Assembly: GCA_046155505.1 (NCBI GenBank)
Contig: JBJXFK010000094.1
Span: 1-41,041, forward strand
Reading direction: 5' to 3'
DNA: 41,041 nt
Origin: JBJXFK01 sp046155505
GTDB taxonomy: Bacteria; Planctomycetota; Phycisphaerae; UBA1845; Fen-1342
Of this stretch, positions 17,154 through 24,196 are shown in pieces. Within the stretch, counting starts at the first letter, position 1; the number at the start of each line of letters is the position of its first letter. A program made the position numbers and the translations under genes. The notes under the pieces were generated by a model. The model was not told where the DNA came from and made no database searches. It saw nothing but the letters and a program-made list of their open reading frames with translations.

Positions 17154-18539
17154 ATGTTCGAATTCAAGCTCCCCGATCTGGGCGAAGGCGTTCATGAAGG
17201 TCAGATTGTCAACGTCCGCGTCAAGGAAGGCGACAAGATTACCGAATATGAGCCGATGCTCGAGGTCGAGACGGATAAGGCCGCGGTCGAGATTCCCTCG
17301 CCCAAGACCGGCGTGATCGCCAAGCTGTTCGTCAAGCCCGGCCAGACGGTGAAGGTCGGCGAGGTGCTGGTGCAGATCGATACCGGTGCGGGCGCGCCGG
17401 CGGCTGCGCCCGCAGTTGCGGCAAAAACCGCGGCTGCGGCACCGGCGAAGGTCGCGGCGGCGAGCGCTGCACCCGTTGCCAAGATTCCCGCTCCGGCCGT
17501 CGCCGCGACCAGCAGCGCTGCGGCGCATTCGCGCGGCCCGGCGGTCGCTCCGATGCCCGCCGCGGCGCACTCGACGGCGATCGCCGCCGCACCGGCTGCG
17601 CGCACGGGTCCGATCCCGGCTGCACCGGTCGTGCGCAAGCTTGCCCGCGAACTCGGCGTCGATCTCGGCAACGTCCCGGCCAGCGGCCCGAACGGTCGCG
17701 TGATGCGTGAAGACGTCGAGCGCTTCGCCAAGGGCGGCGGCAGTGTCAGCTTTGGCGGCGCTCACGACGGCGCGGCCCGCACCGGCGGCGCGACGGTCAG
17801 CTTTGCCGCCGAGCCGTTGCCCGATTTCTCGCAGTACGGCCCGGTTCGCCGCGAGCAACCGTCGCAGATTCGCAAGACGATCGCGCGGCAGATGTCGAAG
17901 GCGTGGTACAACGTGCCGCGTGTGACGCATTGCGACAGTGCGGACGTGACCGAGCTGGAGAAGAACCGCAAGGACATCAACAAGTTCCTGAAGGAAGGCC
18001 AGCCGAAGATGACGATGACCGCCATCGTGATCAAGGCGGTCGCGACCTGCCTGCGCAGCTACCCGATGTTGAACTGCTCGTGGGACGCGACGACCGAAGA
18101 GGTCGTGTACAAGGACTTCTTCAATCTGGGCATCGCGGTCGACACGCCGCGCGGCTTGGTGGTGCCGGTGATTCGCGACGCCGACAAGAAGAGCCTGCCG
18201 CAGCTTGCCAGGGACTTGAATGACATGGCCGAAAAGGCCCGCACGGTGAAGTTCGAGGTGAACGACCTGCGCGGCGCGACGTTTACGATCACCAACGTCG
18301 GCGCGCTCGGCGGCTCATTCGTCACGCCGATGGTCAACTATCCCGAGGTCGGCATTCTGGGCCTGGGGCGTGCGGCGCTGCAGGCGGTGTGCATGGACGA
18401 GCGGACAATCGTGCCGCGGCTGATGCTGCCGCTGTCGCTCAGCTTTGATCATCGAATCTGCGACGGGGCCGACGCGGCCCGCTTCACGCGCGATGTGATC
18501 GGCATGCTGGAAAATCCGCTGCGGTTGATTAGTGTGTAA
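17154..18539 (+). CDS. pdhC: Pyruvate dehydrogenase E2, dihydrolipoamide acetyltransferase
   Basis: E2 forms the complex core and passes the acetyl group from its lipoyl lysine to CoA. The 461-residue product has one lipoyl domain (1-78; lipoylated K42 in EVETDKAAVEI), a long Ala/Pro linker (about 80-155), an E1/E3-binding domain (VRKLARELGVDL...GRVMREDVERF, about 160-192) and a catalytic domain whose active-site motif is FDHRICDGADAA (His about 433). ATG 17154 follows GAGGG at some distance. A glycine/serine insert with two similar SFGGAHDGAA / SFAAEP stretches separates the binding and catalytic domains. No E3 gene lies in the window. Confidence 0.92.
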   Translation: MFEFKLPDLGEGVHEGQIVNVRVKEGDKITEYEPMLEVETDKAAVEIPSPKTGVIAKLFVKPGQTVKVGEVLVQIDTGAGAPAAAPAVAAKTAAAAPAKVAAASAAPVAKIPAPAVAATSSAAAHSRGPAVAPMPAAAHSTAIAAAPAARTGPIPAAPVVRKLARELGVDLGNVPASGPNGRVMREDVERFAKGGGSVSFGGAHDGAARTGGATVSFAAEPLPDFSQYGPVRREQPSQIRKTIARQMSKAWYNVPRVTHCDSADVTELEKNRKDINKFLKEGQPKMTMTAIVIKAVATCLRSYPMLNCSWDATTEEVVYKDFFNLGIAVDTPRGLVVPVIRDADKKSLPQLARDLNDMAEKARTVKFEVNDLRGATFTITNVGALGGSFVTPMVNYPEVGILGLGRAALQAVCMDERTIVPRLMLPLSLSFDHRICDGADAARFTRDVIGMLENPLRLISV

Positions 18540-18567
18540 GCGCTAGTGCGGATGGCACCGTAGCGAT

Positions 18568-18613
18568 CGGCCCTCTGAGGCCGACGCCGGTTTTCGGGGT
18601 GAGCGTCACGCTC
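18568..18613. terminator. Two small hairpins between convergent genes
   Basis: CGGCC / GGCCG around CTCTGA (18568-18583) and GAGCG / CGCTC around TCA (18601-18613), with a TTTT between them. They lie between the ends of pdhC and the minus-strand antitoxin gene. Terminator function is an inference from position and stems only. Confidence 0.35.
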
Positions 18614-18646
18614 GCCGTCGGCCACTGACGGTCGATGACTTCGAGT

Positions 18647-18895
18647 TCAGCGCGCTGCCGAGGTTGGGCGGACCCGGTTCATCAGCGCTTCGCGAACGTC
18701 GGCCCACGGTCGCCCCGCTTTTGGATCGCGTTCGAACGCATCGATGCGACGGTGGAGTTCGGCTTGCTGCTCCGGCGAGAGTTCGTCGAACTCCGTGCAA
18801 CCGTCGGGCAAGCTGTCCCAGATTCGCTGGACCAGCAAGACTCGTTCGTTCACCGAGAGGCTGGAGATTTTCTGGAACAGTGTCCTGTTGCTCAT
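18647..18895 (-). CDS. Addiction-module antitoxin-like protein, no toxin partner
   Basis: An 82-residue acidic protein. The motif VNERVLLVQRIWDSLPDG followed by LSPEQQAELHRRIDAFERDPKAGRPW is that of the putative addiction-module component family (TIGR02574 type). Those proteins normally neutralise a RelE/ParE-type toxin encoded immediately downstream. Here the downstream 107 bases to the end of pdhC hold only hairpins and no toxin-like frame. It is therefore an orphan, either a relic or an antitoxin for a toxin elsewhere. The decayed integrase beyond its 5' end suggests it arrived on, or beside, a mobile element. Confidence 0.75.
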   Translation of the reverse strand: MSNRTLFQKISSLSVNERVLLVQRIWDSLPDGCTEFDELSPEQQAELHRRIDAFERDPKAGRPWADVREALMNRVRPTSAAR

Positions 18896-18971
18896 ATGTA
18901 CAACCTCTACTCAGACGCGGCGGTCGATTCAGTGTCGATTGCCGTACCATCCGTTTCTGACCGTGTTGCTC

Positions 18972-19220
18972 TCACCCACTCAAATACGCAGGCAGTAAAT
19001 CCACTGCCGCCATGGCGTTTTTTTGTTGTACCGACTCGGTCATTGTGTGAATGCACCGCGTATGCACGCTTAGCGTAATCGACTTGTGCCCCGCCCGGAT
19101 GCGGTGCACGGTGCCCGCATCCGTGTCGCAGCTGCCGGCCGATTCGAGTTGGTGAGTGATTTGTTGGTCGCCGGCGTGGAGATGATTTCCACCCGGTTCG
19201 GCGAACGATCGGTACCAGGC
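18972..19220 (-). pseudogene. Decayed tyrosine recombinase, C-terminal remnant
   Basis: The minus-strand frame ends AGHKSITLSVHTRCIHT, then AMAAVDLLPAYLSG. This aligns with the last part of phage-type integrases (GHKSITLTxxxYxH, then a C-terminal helix). The position of the catalytic tyrosine holds cysteine (TGC), and no upstream R..HxLR box can be followed in the same frame, so the gene is broken. The frame continues to 19538 but looks random beyond about 19220. Assignment rests on one motif and is moderate. Confidence 0.45.
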
Positions 19221-19434
19221 GCACGCGCGCTCGCCCGTCGAACTCTCTTCTGCTTCGCCGTGGTCTGCCGTTTTCCACGCTTCCCAAGCAAGAATTTCGG
19301 AGTACCTCCGCGTCGGCTGTTGTTCCATTCCGGTCGCACGCGGTTGTTTTGCAGTCACGCACCGTCCACGCAACACCCGCGGCGGGGGGCGGTCAAAACT
19401 GGGGAGATTGAATATGCGCTTGTTGACGCGCAAC

Positions 19435-19449
19435 CAACTTGGTAAGTTG
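19435..19449 (+). other. tRNA-Thr(GGT)-like anticodon arm, possible attachment site remnant
   Basis: CAACTTGGTAAGTTG folds as a four-base stem CAAC / GTTG with the seven-base loop TTGGTAA, the anticodon loop of tRNA-Thr(GGT). No D arm, T arm or acceptor stem can be found around it, so this is not a tRNA gene. Integrases often use the anticodon arm of tRNAs as attB, and a decayed integrase lies about 200 bases away, so an old attachment site is plausible. Confidence 0.35.
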
Positions 19450-19473
19450 ACCTTAGCGACGGGAGTTGCGTAC

Positions 19474-20079
19474 ATGTCCGCCTCCGCGATGGTCAATACG
19501 ACAACCGAGCTGCTCGCCGGCTTGCATGAAAGCGGCAATCGGGCGGCTTGGGACGAATTTGACCGTCGTTATCGGCCCATCCTGCTCGCGTTCCTGCGAC
19601 GAATGGGTCTCACCGAGGCCGATGCGGCCGACGTGGCCCAGGAAACGCTGCTCTGCTTCGTTCGAGACTATCGCCAGAACAAATATGATCGCGAAAGCGG
19701 GCGGCTGCGGTCGTGGCTGATCGGGATTGCCCGTTGCCGGCTGGCGGATTCCCGTCGCAGTGCCGGGCGACATGGCCCGATGCGCGGCGAGTCGGTGATT
19801 TCGATGGTGCCGGACGATGGCAACGCCGACGCGATCTGGGAAGAGGAGCAGCGACGGGTGATCTTCGCTCAAGCGATCACCGAGCTAAAGGAGCAAACGC
19901 GGTTCAACGAACGCACCATCGAGGCGTTCGAGCGCGTGGTGCTGCGGCTCGAGCCGGTGGAGCAGGTTTCGTTGCAGCTCGGCTTGTCGGCCCAGGAGAT
20001 TTACAACGCCAAGAACCGCGTGGTGGATCGGCTGCGCGAGATCTTGCGGCGATACGACGAGGACGCGATCCTGCGATAA
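19474..20079 (+). CDS. ECF-type sigma-70 family RNA polymerase sigma factor
   Basis: A 201-residue sigma factor of the planctomycete type. Region 2 is clear: WDEFDRRYRPILLAFLRRMG, EADAADVAQETLLCFVRDY, and the -10-recognition part GRLRSWLIGIARCRLADSRR. Region 4 (about 150-195) is weaker, with LGLSAQEIYNAKNRVVDRLREIL as the helix-turn-helix. GGGAG eight bases before ATG 19474 decides the start; the frame to 19408 would add residues translated from the tRNA-like arm. No anti-sigma gene or kinase is adjacent. The regulon is unknown. Confidence 0.8.
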   Translation: MSASAMVNTTTELLAGLHESGNRAAWDEFDRRYRPILLAFLRRMGLTEADAADVAQETLLCFVRDYRQNKYDRESGRLRSWLIGIARCRLADSRRSAGRHGPMRGESVISMVPDDGNADAIWEEEQRRVIFAQAITELKEQTRFNERTIEAFERVVLRLEPVEQVSLQLGLSAQEIYNAKNRVVDRLREILRRYDEDAILR

Positions 20080-20090
20080 GGTGCCACGGC

Positions 20091-20112
20091 GCACCGCGGC
20101 CCTTCGCGGTTT
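20091..20112. repeat. Dispersed palindrome family 2, copy 2
   Basis: GCACCGCGGCCCTTCGCGGTTT, twelve bases after the stop of the sigma factor gene. The stem is ACCGCG / CGCGGT. It is related to 10417-10447 and 40714-40750. Confidence 0.7.
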
Positions 20113-20118
20113 TCAGCG

Positions 20119-20192
20119 CGTAGGATGGGCATCGCCCAGCATTTCATGCTCATTCGACCGGGCGGCGAATGGTGGGCGATGTCCACCCTACG
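20119..20192. repeat. Large imperfect hairpin, TAGGATGGGC type
   Basis: Arms 20119-20138 and 20173-20192 (CGTAGGATGGGCATCGCCCA and TGGGCGATGTCCACCCTACG) are reverse complements at 18 of 20 positions, around a 34-base loop. It follows the sigma factor and could end its transcript. The rest of the gap to 20436 contains no recognised feature beyond the ribosome site of the next gene. Confidence 0.8.
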
Positions 20193-20436
20193 GCGACGGC
20201 CTCATTCGCAACTGCCCGATGACAATAGAAAATTCTTGCGAAATTTTGACGCCCGCTGATTCATCCTTTCGCCACGTCTTGCGGCAGTGATCGATATAAT
20301 GCAGTTCACATCGATCCAGTGCTTGCGACTTGTGTCGCGGGCGGCCAAACGCTGGGTAGACAAGTCTCGGTGCAGCGGATCGCGGCCATGCTCCCCTTTG
20401 GTCCGGTCCGCGGCGAAGACAGCAGGAGGAACGTCC

Positions 20437-21411
20437 ATGTTCGCGAGTATCACCCCATCACGTCTCCGCAGCATCCTCGCAGTCGCCGCATTCGGTCTGG
20501 CCCTGGTATCGCAGGCTGACGCTCACGGTCGGTATCTTCGCAACCCGTTCAACCCGGCCGACCCGACCAACCCCGCCAACTCAGGGATTGTCGGCACCTA
20601 CGGCGGGACGGGCGGCGGCGGAAACCCGATCCAGTTCGACCGTCCCGTCCGCGATAACACCAAGAACATCGACGCCGGCACGATTCGATTCGACTACGAC
20701 ACCTACGCCCACCGCAACGGAACGCAGGCCGGCGCGGCCATCTCCGGCGGATTCCATCAGAACGCCGGAGTCACGCTCAAGCCCAACTACCAACTCGCCT
20801 GGGTGCAAACCGTCATCGCCACCAGAACCGGGACCGATGGCATCAACGGCTGGAATTTGCCCGGCACCGGCGCGGGCGAGTATCCGGACGCTTCACCCGC
20901 CGACCCGCGCTACCCATTCACCACCCCGGCGACCGTCATCGTGCCGTTCGCCGCGCCGACCTTCGGGTTTCAGGATTTCCCCAGCCGAAACTTCGGTGAC
21001 GGAAATCAATCCTGGCTGGCGGAACTCGGACTGGTGTGCATCTCGGACAACGCGCCGATCGTGATCGGCGGGCAGAACTACCGTGACGTGCGCGTCATTG
21101 ACACGTTCCTCTGGGGATTCGAGCTATTCAATCTGCCCGCCATGCCGCCACCGCCCGGAATCGCGAACGTGCGGCCCCAGCCAAATCCGCTCGCCTGGAG
21201 CGACCCCACGGCCAGCTATCTCAGCACGCTCAACAGCTTTTACGACGGCTCGGGCGGCGGCGACGGCACGCGACCGGCGGTTGCCAGCTCGCGCTACCGC
21301 TTCCGCAACTTTGACAATTGCTTCATGGAAATCCCCGAACCCAGCTCAGTGTTCCTCATCATCGCGGGCAGCGTGTTCGCCCTCATCCGCCGCCGCGAAT
21401 TGGTTGGTTAG
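20437..21411 (+). CDS. PEP-CTERM sorted exported protein
   Basis: A 324-residue exported protein. Signal peptide about 1-29 (...LALVSQADA-HG). The C-terminus has the PEP-CTERM signal: IPEPSS, a hydrophobic segment (VFLIIAGSVFALI) and a basic end RRRELVG, which an exosortase would recognise and process at the membrane. The mature part is rich in G, N, P and D with no enzymatic motif (NPFNPADPTNPANSGIVG at its start). AGGAGGA six bases before ATG 20437 fixes the start. No exosortase gene is in the window, as expected since one enzyme serves many substrates. Biological role unknown. Confidence 0.85.
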   Translation: MFASITPSRLRSILAVAAFGLALVSQADAHGRYLRNPFNPADPTNPANSGIVGTYGGTGGGGNPIQFDRPVRDNTKNIDAGTIRFDYDTYAHRNGTQAGAAISGGFHQNAGVTLKPNYQLAWVQTVIATRTGTDGINGWNLPGTGAGEYPDASPADPRYPFTTPATVIVPFAAPTFGFQDFPSRNFGDGNQSWLAELGLVCISDNAPIVIGGQNYRDVRVIDTFLWGFELFNLPAMPPPPGIANVRPQPNPLAWSDPTASYLSTLNSFYDGSGGGDGTRPAVASSRYRFRNFDNCFMEIPEPSSVFLIIAGSVFALIRRRELVG

Positions 21412-21450
21412 TGCCCAGTGACTAGTTCATAGTTGTTCGTTAGTCGTTTC
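21409..21450. repeat. Degenerate heptamer array starting at a stop codon
   Basis: Units TAGTGCC, CAGTGAC, TAGTTCA, TAGTTGT, TCGTTAG, TCGTTTC. The first three bases are the stop codon of the PEP-CTERM gene. It is degenerate, so confidence is lower than for the purer arrays. Confidence 0.55.
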
Positions 21451-21492
21451 GCATCGATATCCGTTGAGCAGCCCTCGAGCTCTGTGCAGGAA

Positions 21493-21536
21493 AGCAAGAC
21501 CCGCCCGGCGTCGAGAAGGTCGCTGGCGGGCTTGCT
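21493..21536 (+). terminator. Probable terminator hairpin after PEP-CTERM gene
   Basis: AGCAAGACCCGCC (21493-21505) pairs with GGCGGGCTTGCT (21525-21536), with one bulged A and a 19-base loop. It is followed by GCTTTGG rather than a true T tract. The position 80 bases after the stop fits a terminator. Confidence 0.55.
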
Positions 21537-21550
21537 GCTTTGGCGGAGGG

Positions 21551-21697
21551 TTCGGGGTTCGGGGTTCAGGGTTCGGCGAAGAGAAGACCGCGACAGCAGG
21601 TCTTTTCTGAACCCTGAACCCCGAACCCCGAACCCCGAACCCTAATTCCTGAATCCTAACCCCTGAACCCTGAACCCTGAACCCTAAATCCCGAACC
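21551..21697. repeat. Large heptamer element with inverted arms
   Basis: Left arm 21551-21578: TTCGGGG, TTCGGGG, TTCAGGG, TTCGGCG. Right arm 21607-21697: thirteen units of the complementary type (CTGAACC, CCGAACC, with CTAATTC, CTGAATC, CTAACCC, CTAAATC variants). The spacer has a perfect stem AAGACC / GGTCTT (21584-21604). It occupies the centre of the 496-base gap 21412-21907; the remaining 210 bases before 21908 show no feature except the ribosome site. Confidence 0.9.
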
Positions 21698-21907
21698 CTT
21701 TTTCTCCCTCCCACCAATCCATCCCCCCGGTATCTGCGTAACTCCCCTCGAAGGCGGCCATCGAGAGCCGACCTTGTCCGCGGCCCAGCGGGGCGTCCGC
21801 CGAGCGTCGCGATGCAATCAACGACAACGCGTTATCGCAGTTTTTCACATTTGGCCGCGCAGCACGGGGAGATCGTGCGCGCCGCCGCAACCAGCAGGGA
21901 GATCCAA

Positions 21908-23467
21908 ATGCTCACCGTATTCTCGTCGCAGGCCATGAAACGATTCGCGACACTGGTCGTCGCGGGCAGCGCCGCCGCCGCTGCGGTCGCCAGCAACCAC
22001 AGCGATGCGCCGCTGATCAAGCAGGATCCGCAGGCGAATCTGACCGACGTCTACGCCTTCATCGGTCGCAAGTATGACAACCCGAATCAGAAGGTGCTGA
22101 ACGTGGTCGTCAACTGCCGCCCGTTCAGCGAGCCGGGCGACGGTGCGATGTATGAGCGCTTCGCCGATGACGCGCGCTACAGCATTCACATCACCGATCC
22201 GTCCACCGGCGTGACGAACACGCGCTACGATTTCTTTTTCACCGCCCCGGATACCGGCTACAAGAATGTGAACACGATCCTGCAGCAGGGCCTCGGCACG
22301 CAGGTCGGCCCGATTCAGGACGTCGGCGACGCGCGGCAGAATTTCACGCAACGTTACAACGTGGTAAAGGTCGTTGGCGCGACCGAGACCACGATCGGCA
22401 CGAATCTGCTCATTCCGCCGCCGAACGTGGGCAAAAACGTCACGCCGTTCTACAACGACGCCAGCGGTCGCGCGGTGAGCGGTGCCGACACGTTCGCCGA
22501 GCTGGATCGCTACACGCAGCAGACGATTCACAACCTGTCGGACAGCGCGGTGTCGTTCGCCGGTTCGCGCGACGACAGCTTTTATTGCGACATTCCGGGC
22601 ATCTTCGATCTGCTCGACGTGCGCATTCTGGACAATAACGGCACGCTCGCCGACGGCCTCGGCCAGGACGGCAACGGCTTCGACGGTTTCAAGGGCTTCA
22701 ACGTGCTCACGTTCGCCGTGCAGATTCCCGTCGAGCAACTGACGAACGGCTCGTTCAACAGCCCGTTTTTCGGTGCGCAGACCGGCGTCGGCGTCTATGC
22801 GTCGATCAGCCGTCCCGCGATGCGCATGCTTGCCCCGGATGGCACGCGCAGCTTCGGCGGCGGCTGGGTGCAGGTAAGCCGACTCGCTAATCCGTTCTTC
22901 AATGAAGGCTTGGTCGCGACGGTCGATAAGGACCGTCTGAACCACACCTCGCCGGTGGATGATGCGACCAACTTCGCCACCTATGCTCTCAATCCTGAAC
23001 TGGCTGCACTGATCAACTTTGTCTACGGCACGAGCTTCGTCACGAGCGGTCGCACCGATCTGGCCGCGATCTTCATCCCCGAAGTGCTCAAGGTGAACAC
23101 GACCACCGATCCGGTGCGGCTCGACAACGAGCCGGGTTTCAGCCGCTTTGGTTTCGTCGGCGGCGACACGACCAACGGCGTGTCGAGCGGTTGGCCGAAC
23201 GGTCGCCGATTCGGCGATGACGTTGCGGACATTGCTCTGACCGCGATCGCCAGCGGCCCGACCTACTCGCCCATCACGGTCGTCGGCGACAACGTGACCG
23301 GCAACGACATCGCGTATCACACGGTGTTCCCGTATGCCGCGACGCCGCACGCCGGCCCGCTGAATCGCAAGGACCGTCAGAGCGCCGACATCAACGATGA
23401 CGGTGTGTGCAACCTGAGCGATCTGTCGATTCTGCTGTCGCGCTTCGGCTCGGCACTGTTCCCGTAA
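21908..23467 (+). CDS. DUF4331 family exported protein with a single dockerin-like loop
   Basis: A 519-residue exported protein. The signal segment (about 9-29) is followed by NHSDAPLIKQDPQANLTDVYAF, the hallmark of DUF4331 proteins, whose body is beta-rich (RYDFFFTAPD, TFAVQIPVEQLT, YASISR, WVQVSRLANPF). Function of the family is not established. The C-terminus has one calcium-loop repeat, SADINDDGVCNLSDLSILLSRFGS, then ALFP, instead of the usual pair. GGGAG six bases before ATG 21908 fixes the start; the frame to 21812 is unsupported. Confidence 0.85.
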   Translation: MLTVFSSQAMKRFATLVVAGSAAAAAVASNHSDAPLIKQDPQANLTDVYAFIGRKYDNPNQKVLNVVVNCRPFSEPGDGAMYERFADDARYSIHITDPSTGVTNTRYDFFFTAPDTGYKNVNTILQQGLGTQVGPIQDVGDARQNFTQRYNVVKVVGATETTIGTNLLIPPPNVGKNVTPFYNDASGRAVSGADTFAELDRYTQQTIHNLSDSAVSFAGSRDDSFYCDIPGIFDLLDVRILDNNGTLADGLGQDGNGFDGFKGFNVLTFAVQIPVEQLTNGSFNSPFFGAQTGVGVYASISRPAMRMLAPDGTRSFGGGWVQVSRLANPFFNEGLVATVDKDRLNHTSPVDDATNFATYALNPELAALINFVYGTSFVTSGRTDLAAIFIPEVLKVNTTTDPVRLDNEPGFSRFGFVGGDTTNGVSSGWPNGRRFGDDVADIALTAIASGPTYSPITVVGDNVTGNDIAYHTVFPYAATPHAGPLNRKDRQSADINDDGVCNLSDLSILLSRFGSALFP

Positions 23468-23500
23468 TCGTGAGTTCGACTGAACAAGTTTGAGCTTCAA

Positions 23501-23535
23501 GCGGCGGCGGCTTCCACCAAGGGAGGAGCCGCCGC
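23501..23535 (+). terminator. Terminator-like hairpin after DUF4331 gene
   Basis: GCGGCGGCGGCTTCC and GGAGGAGCCGCCGC form a GC-rich stem around ACCAAG, 33 bases after the stop. There is no T tract. Position and stem strength suggest termination or 3' protection. Confidence 0.5.
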
Positions 23536-23621
23536 AAACGCTTTGTATGGCAAAGTGCAGAATTCAACGTTCAAAGTGAATAGTCAATCCGGGGTTGCCG
23601 CGCGCGAGCGTGCTTCGGCTC

Positions 23622-23663
23622 GGGTGCCATGCCGACACCGGCACTCCGGGGTCGGCATGTCTT
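23622..23663. repeat. Dispersed palindrome family 1, copy 3 (reverse orientation)
   Basis: Outer stem CATGCCGAC (23628-23636) / GTCGGCATG (23651-23659), inner stem CCGG / CCGG. Read in reverse it aligns with copies 1 and 2 end to end, including the flanks AGA and GCACCCG. The inner stem differs on both sides in a way that keeps pairing. It lies between convergent genes. Confidence 0.8.
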
Positions 23664-23694
23664 CAGTCGCCGCGCAATGCACGCATCGCGCTCG

Positions 23695-24162
23695 CTACCA
23701 GGTCTTCGCCAGCGCGACGAGTTGATCAAGCGCCGTGCCCCAACCCAGCTCGAAACCCATTTCCTCGTGCTGGCGTTTGGCCGCTTCATTGCTGTGCATC
23801 GCGATCGCGACATAGCGCGTCCCGCCGCTCGACGCCAGGTAAAGCTGAAACCGAATGTCGTACAGACCGCTCGCCGGACTGCCGGCTTCCTTCAGTTGCC
23901 CCTGATAAGTGAACACGGTTCCGAGCGGCGTGTATTCAGCACTCAGCACCGGCGGCGGCGCGACGTGGTCATGCAAAACGAACAGCGACGCGATCCGTTC
24001 CGCGTTCGCCGGGTCGAGTGGCGCTCGCAGCCCACCGCCGCTAGCAGCTTGTGCTGTAAGACCCGGCAGCACGCCGATCGCGAGCGCGCTCAGCGCAACG
24101 GATTGTAAGTTCGGCCCGCGCCGCCGATCCCCGGCAGCGGTGTAGTTCAGTGTTGATAACAT
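23695..24162 (-). CDS. Chimeric protein: secreted tail-fibre-like head joined to SRPBCC C-terminus
   Basis: A 155-residue product. Residues 1-39 look like a signal region. Residues 78-114 (TPLGTVFTYQGQLKEAG through SSGG) match the start of the protein at 26669-28240; the DNA is alike over 107 bases (23825-23931 versus 28069-28175, about five differences). Residues 115-155 (TRYVAIAMHSNEAAKRQHEE then MGFELGWGTALDQLV) are the end of an AHSA1/SRPBCC ligand-binding domain, without its first two thirds. The parts meet in frame at SSGG. The start at 24162 has AAAGGA eight bases upstream; ATG 24177 is possible. The product is unlikely to fold as either parent and may be non-functional. Confidence 0.65.
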   Translation of the reverse strand: MLSTLNYTAAGDRRRGPNLQSVALSALAIGVLPGLTAQAASGGGLRAPLDPANAERIASLFVLHDHVAPPPVLSAEYTPLGTVFTYQGQLKEAGSPASGLYDIRFQLYLASSGGTRYVAIAMHSNEAAKRQHEEMGFELGWGTALDQLVALAKTW

Positions 24163-24196
24163 CGAATTTCCTTTCATCGATCGCGCTGCGCCGAAC

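Larger units (their letters stand above)
18896..19473. other. Intergenic region with integrase relic and possible att remnant
   Basis: 578 bases without an intact gene. It holds the integrase remnant (18972-19220), then about 200 bases in which I see no feature, then a tRNA-Thr-like anticodon arm (19435-19449) and the ribosome site of the next gene (GGGAG at 19461). Confidence 0.6.

Noticed and set aside
18540..18646. RelE/ParE-type toxin gene downstream of the antitoxin
   Set aside because: No frame of sufficient length or with toxin motifs exists in these 107 bases on either strand.
19408..19473. Earlier TTG start of the sigma factor gene
   Set aside because: These codons are translated from a tRNA-like arm and lack a ribosome site, whereas ATG 19474 has GGGAG eight bases upstream.
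21845..23500. A 551-codon minus-strand frame opposite the DUF4331 gene
   Set aside because: Shadow of the DUF4331 gene, with arginine/valine-rich composition and no start signal; the DUF4331 hallmark lies on the plus strand.
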